Shown here: piece after piece, positions 63,201 to 64,000 of the stretch
Layout of the letters: each line of letters opens with the position of its first letter
Numbering within the stretch: position 1 is the first letter of the stretch
Assembly: GCF_017983445.1 (NCBI RefSeq)
Contig: NZ_JAGOBJ010000006.1
Coordinates: 62,001 to 126,000 of the forward strand
Length of the DNA stretch: 64,000 nucleotides
Direction of reading: 5' to 3'
Source: Halomonas sp.
GTDB taxonomy: Bacteria; Pseudomonadota; Gammaproteobacteria; Pseudomonadales; Halomonadaceae
Position numbers and translations under genes: made by a program
Notes under the pieces: model-generated
Told to the model about the DNA's origin: nothing
Seen by the model: the letters and a program-made list of their open reading frames with translations, nothing else
The model's database searches: none

Positions 63201-63987
63201 GAGTACGTGTCTGGGGTACGTTGGAACCCCAGGCGATGATGTAGCTGGAGTTGTACCAGTCGGCGGACTCCGGGACGTCGGTCTGCTCGCCCCAGGTCAT
63301 GGGTGATGCTGGCGGCAGATCGCAGTACCAGTCGTAGAAGCTCATGCACACACCGCCGATCAGCGAAAGGTAGCGGCTACCCGCCGCGTAGCTGACCATC
63401 GACATGGCGGGAATCGGCGAGAAGCCGATGATGCGGTCCGGGCCATACTGCTTGGCGGTATAGACGTTGGAGGCTGCAACCAGCTCGTTGAGTTCGTCCC
63501 AGTCACCGCGCACAAAGCCGCCCATGCCGCGGGCACTCTTGTACTGCTTGGTCTTGGCCGGGTCTTCGACGATGGAGGCCCAGGCGTCTACCGGGTCCGG
63601 GTTGGCCTTGAGCGCCTCGCGCCATAAGGCCAGCAGCGGCTTGCGAATCAGCGGATACTTGAGGCGATTGGCGCTGTACAGGTACCAGGAGTAGCTGGCG
63701 CCACGCGGACAGCCACGCGGTTCGTGGTTGGGCAGGTCAGGACGGGTACGCGGATAGTCGGTCTGCTGAGTTTCCCAGGTCACCAGGCCGTTCTTGACAT
63801 AGATTTTCCAGCTGCACGAGCCGGTACAGTTCACACCGTGAGTACTGCGGACAACCTTGTCATGCTGCCAGCGGGCGCGGTAACTATCTTCCCACTCGCG
63901 GGATTCGCTGCGTAGCTCGCCGTGCTCGTTAGCAAAGGGCTCGCGCGACTTGCGGAAGAAATTCAGCCGATCTATGAAGTGACTCAT
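60205..63987 (-). CDS. narG: respiratory nitrate reductase alpha subunit
   Basis: Catalytic Mo-bisMGD subunit reducing nitrate to nitrite at the cytoplasmic face, 1260 residues, complete (start at 63987 with GGAG upstream). The FS0 cluster ligands are His50, Cys54, Cys58 and Cys93 in the usual His-x3-Cys-x3-Cys arrangement, and the Mo ligand is the Asp of FYDWYCDLPPASP (Asp223 with the initiator Met, equivalent to Asp222 in E. coli numbering). There is no twin-arginine signal, as expected for a cytoplasmic NarG. Only 13 bases of upstream sequence are in the window, so the promoter and any narK are outside it. Confidence 0.97.
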   Translation of the reverse strand: MSHFIDRLNFFRKSREPFANEHGELRSESREWEDSYRARWQHDKVVRSTHGVNCTGSCSWKIYVKNGLVTWETQQTDYPRTRPDLPNHEPRGCPRGASYSWYLYSANRLKYPLIRKPLLALWREALKANPDPVDAWASIVEDPAKTKQYKSARGMGGFVRGDWDELNELVAASNVYTAKQYGPDRIIGFSPIPAMSMVSYAAGSRYLSLIGGVCMSFYDWYCDLPPASPMTWGEQTDVPESADWYNSSYIIAWGSNVPQTRTPDAHFFTEVRYKGTKTVSITPDYAEVSKLTDEWLSAKQGTDAALAMAMGHVILKEFHLENPSVYFTDYVRCYTDMPFMVELEPREDGSFAPGRQLRASDFDAALGQENNPEWKTVAWDETRDQLVVPRGSIGFRWGETGDEVGKWNLESLDAEGTEIKPLLSLSTHHDSVARVAFPYFGGIEHEHFKHVKGAGVGAADDLLFHNLPAKRLKRADGSEMLAVTVFDLMCANYGIDRGFVSDSEDDGATSYDQIRPYTPAWQEKITGVPAKQCARIAREFADNANKTNGRSMIIVGAGMNHWYHMDMNYRGLINMLVMCGCIGQSGGGWAHYVGQEKLRPQTGWTPLAFGLDWQRPPRHMNSTSFFYNHSSQWRYEKLEIKEILSPLAKVEDYPGSLIDFNVRAERMGWLPSAPQLGTNPLRLAKKAEAAGMSTADYAVSQLKGGELRFAAEDPDAPQNFPRNMFIWRSNLLGSSGKGHEYMLKYLLGTRHGIQGKDLGDFGGQKPEEVVWRDEAPEGKLDLLVTLDFRMSTTCLYSDIVLPTATWYEKNDLNTSDMHPFIHPLTAATDPAWESRSDWDIYKGIAKAFSKVCVGHLGEETDLVTLPMQHDSPGELAQPAVMDWKNGECEAIPGKTMPSLIEVKRNYPETYERFTSVGPLLESIGNGGKGIAWNTDAEVELLGKLNHRKLDGPHKGRPLIDSAIDAAEMILTLAPETNGQVAVKAWDALSKITGRDHTHLARPKHEEKIRFRDIVAQPRKIISSPTWSGLEDEHVSYNAGYTNVHELIPWRTVSGRQQFYQDHAWMRAFGESLLVYRPPIDTKAAKGFQLPADNGFKSKALNFLTPHQKWGIHSTYSDNLLMLTLNRGGPVVWLSEADAAEIDIQDNDWIEVYNANGSIAARAVVSQRVKDGMVMMYHAQERQVNVPGSEITGTRGGIHNSVTRVCPKPTHMIGGYAQLSYSFNYYGTVGSNRDEFVLVRKMKHVDWLDGEGNDSVQEAVK

Positions 63988-64000
63988 GGTCGATCTCCGG

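Noticed and set aside
60205-63987. Assimilatory or periplasmic nitrate reductase
   Set aside because: No twin-arginine signal, and the His-Cys FS0 cluster and adjacent narHJI show the membrane-bound respiratory type.
1-64000. CRISPR array, tRNA, rRNA, insertion sequence or prophage
   Set aside because: No regularly spaced repeats, cloverleaf-like sequences, transposase motifs or phage genes were seen on reading.

Overview
The window reads as a chromosomal segment of a moderately halophilic gammaproteobacterium of the Halomonas/Chromohalobacter type (Halomonadaceae). The reasons are mixed. The housekeeping order nudF - yqiB-like - cpdA with parE nearby is gammaproteobacterial. The proteins are acidic. 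There are many TRAP transporters and sugar-acid genes, and the RspA/ManD protein closely resembles, from memory, the Chromohalobacter salexigens enzyme. Genus level is inference; no rRNA or marker comparison was possible.

Layout. (1) 1-13,800 is core: a truncated parE, pgi, cmoA-cmoB (tRNA wobble-uridine modification), a membrane Zn-peptidase, an App1-like phosphatase coupled to a PfpI protein, cysDN (sulfate activation), nudF/yqiB-like/cpdA, a TPR lipoprotein-like gene, greB and a SIMPL-domain protein. (2) 13,953-23,414 is a first sugar-acid locus: TRAP transporter, UxaB-like and UxaA-like enzymes, a zinc alcohol dehydrogenase, an FAH-family hydrolase, an SDR and a divergent FadR-type GntR regulator. 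(3) 23,435-26,798 holds rsmC, cmoM and an amidase. (4) 26,982-31,529 is a LacI-regulated 2-keto-3-deoxygluconate locus (kdgK, hydroxyacid dehydrogenase, HAD phosphatase, kduD). (5) 31,526-37,239 is a D-amino-acid module: a PLP D-serine dehydratase-like enzyme, an RpiR regulator, an N-acyl-D-amino-acid deacylase, RidA and a sodium symporter. (6) 37,320-46,013 is a second sugar-acid operon: gntR, rspA/manD, rspB-like, TRAP, uxuB and uxuA, ending at a strong bidirectional terminator. (7) 46,142-49,542 holds a decayed hydroxyacid dehydrogenase, a Cys-rich copper-binding-like protein, a lipoprotein fused by overlap to an unusual CDF transporter, and an STN-domain protein. (8) 49,596-56,257 holds hmp with a clear NsrR-like operator and a carnitine catabolism locus (BKACE, carnitine dehydrogenase, thioesterase, hydrolase, caiX, cdhR). 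(9) 56,301-63,987 is narGHJI plus a parvulin isomerase.

How the parts fit. The sugar-acid loci (2), (4) and (6) all lead to 2-keto-3-deoxygluconate-type intermediates. KdgK in locus 4 offers a phosphorylative exit, and the SDR/FAH pair in locus 2 suggests a second, non-phosphorylative one. Each locus has its own regulator from a different family. Several candidate operators could be read directly. The strongest are a TGTCG-N16-TGTCG element placed similarly in front of both carnitine transcription units, a shared 17-bp near-palindrome in front of both units of locus 2, a 14-bp palindrome before the LacI gene, and a 23-bp NsrR-type site before hmp. I saw no tRNA, rRNA, CRISPR array, intact insertion sequence or prophage.
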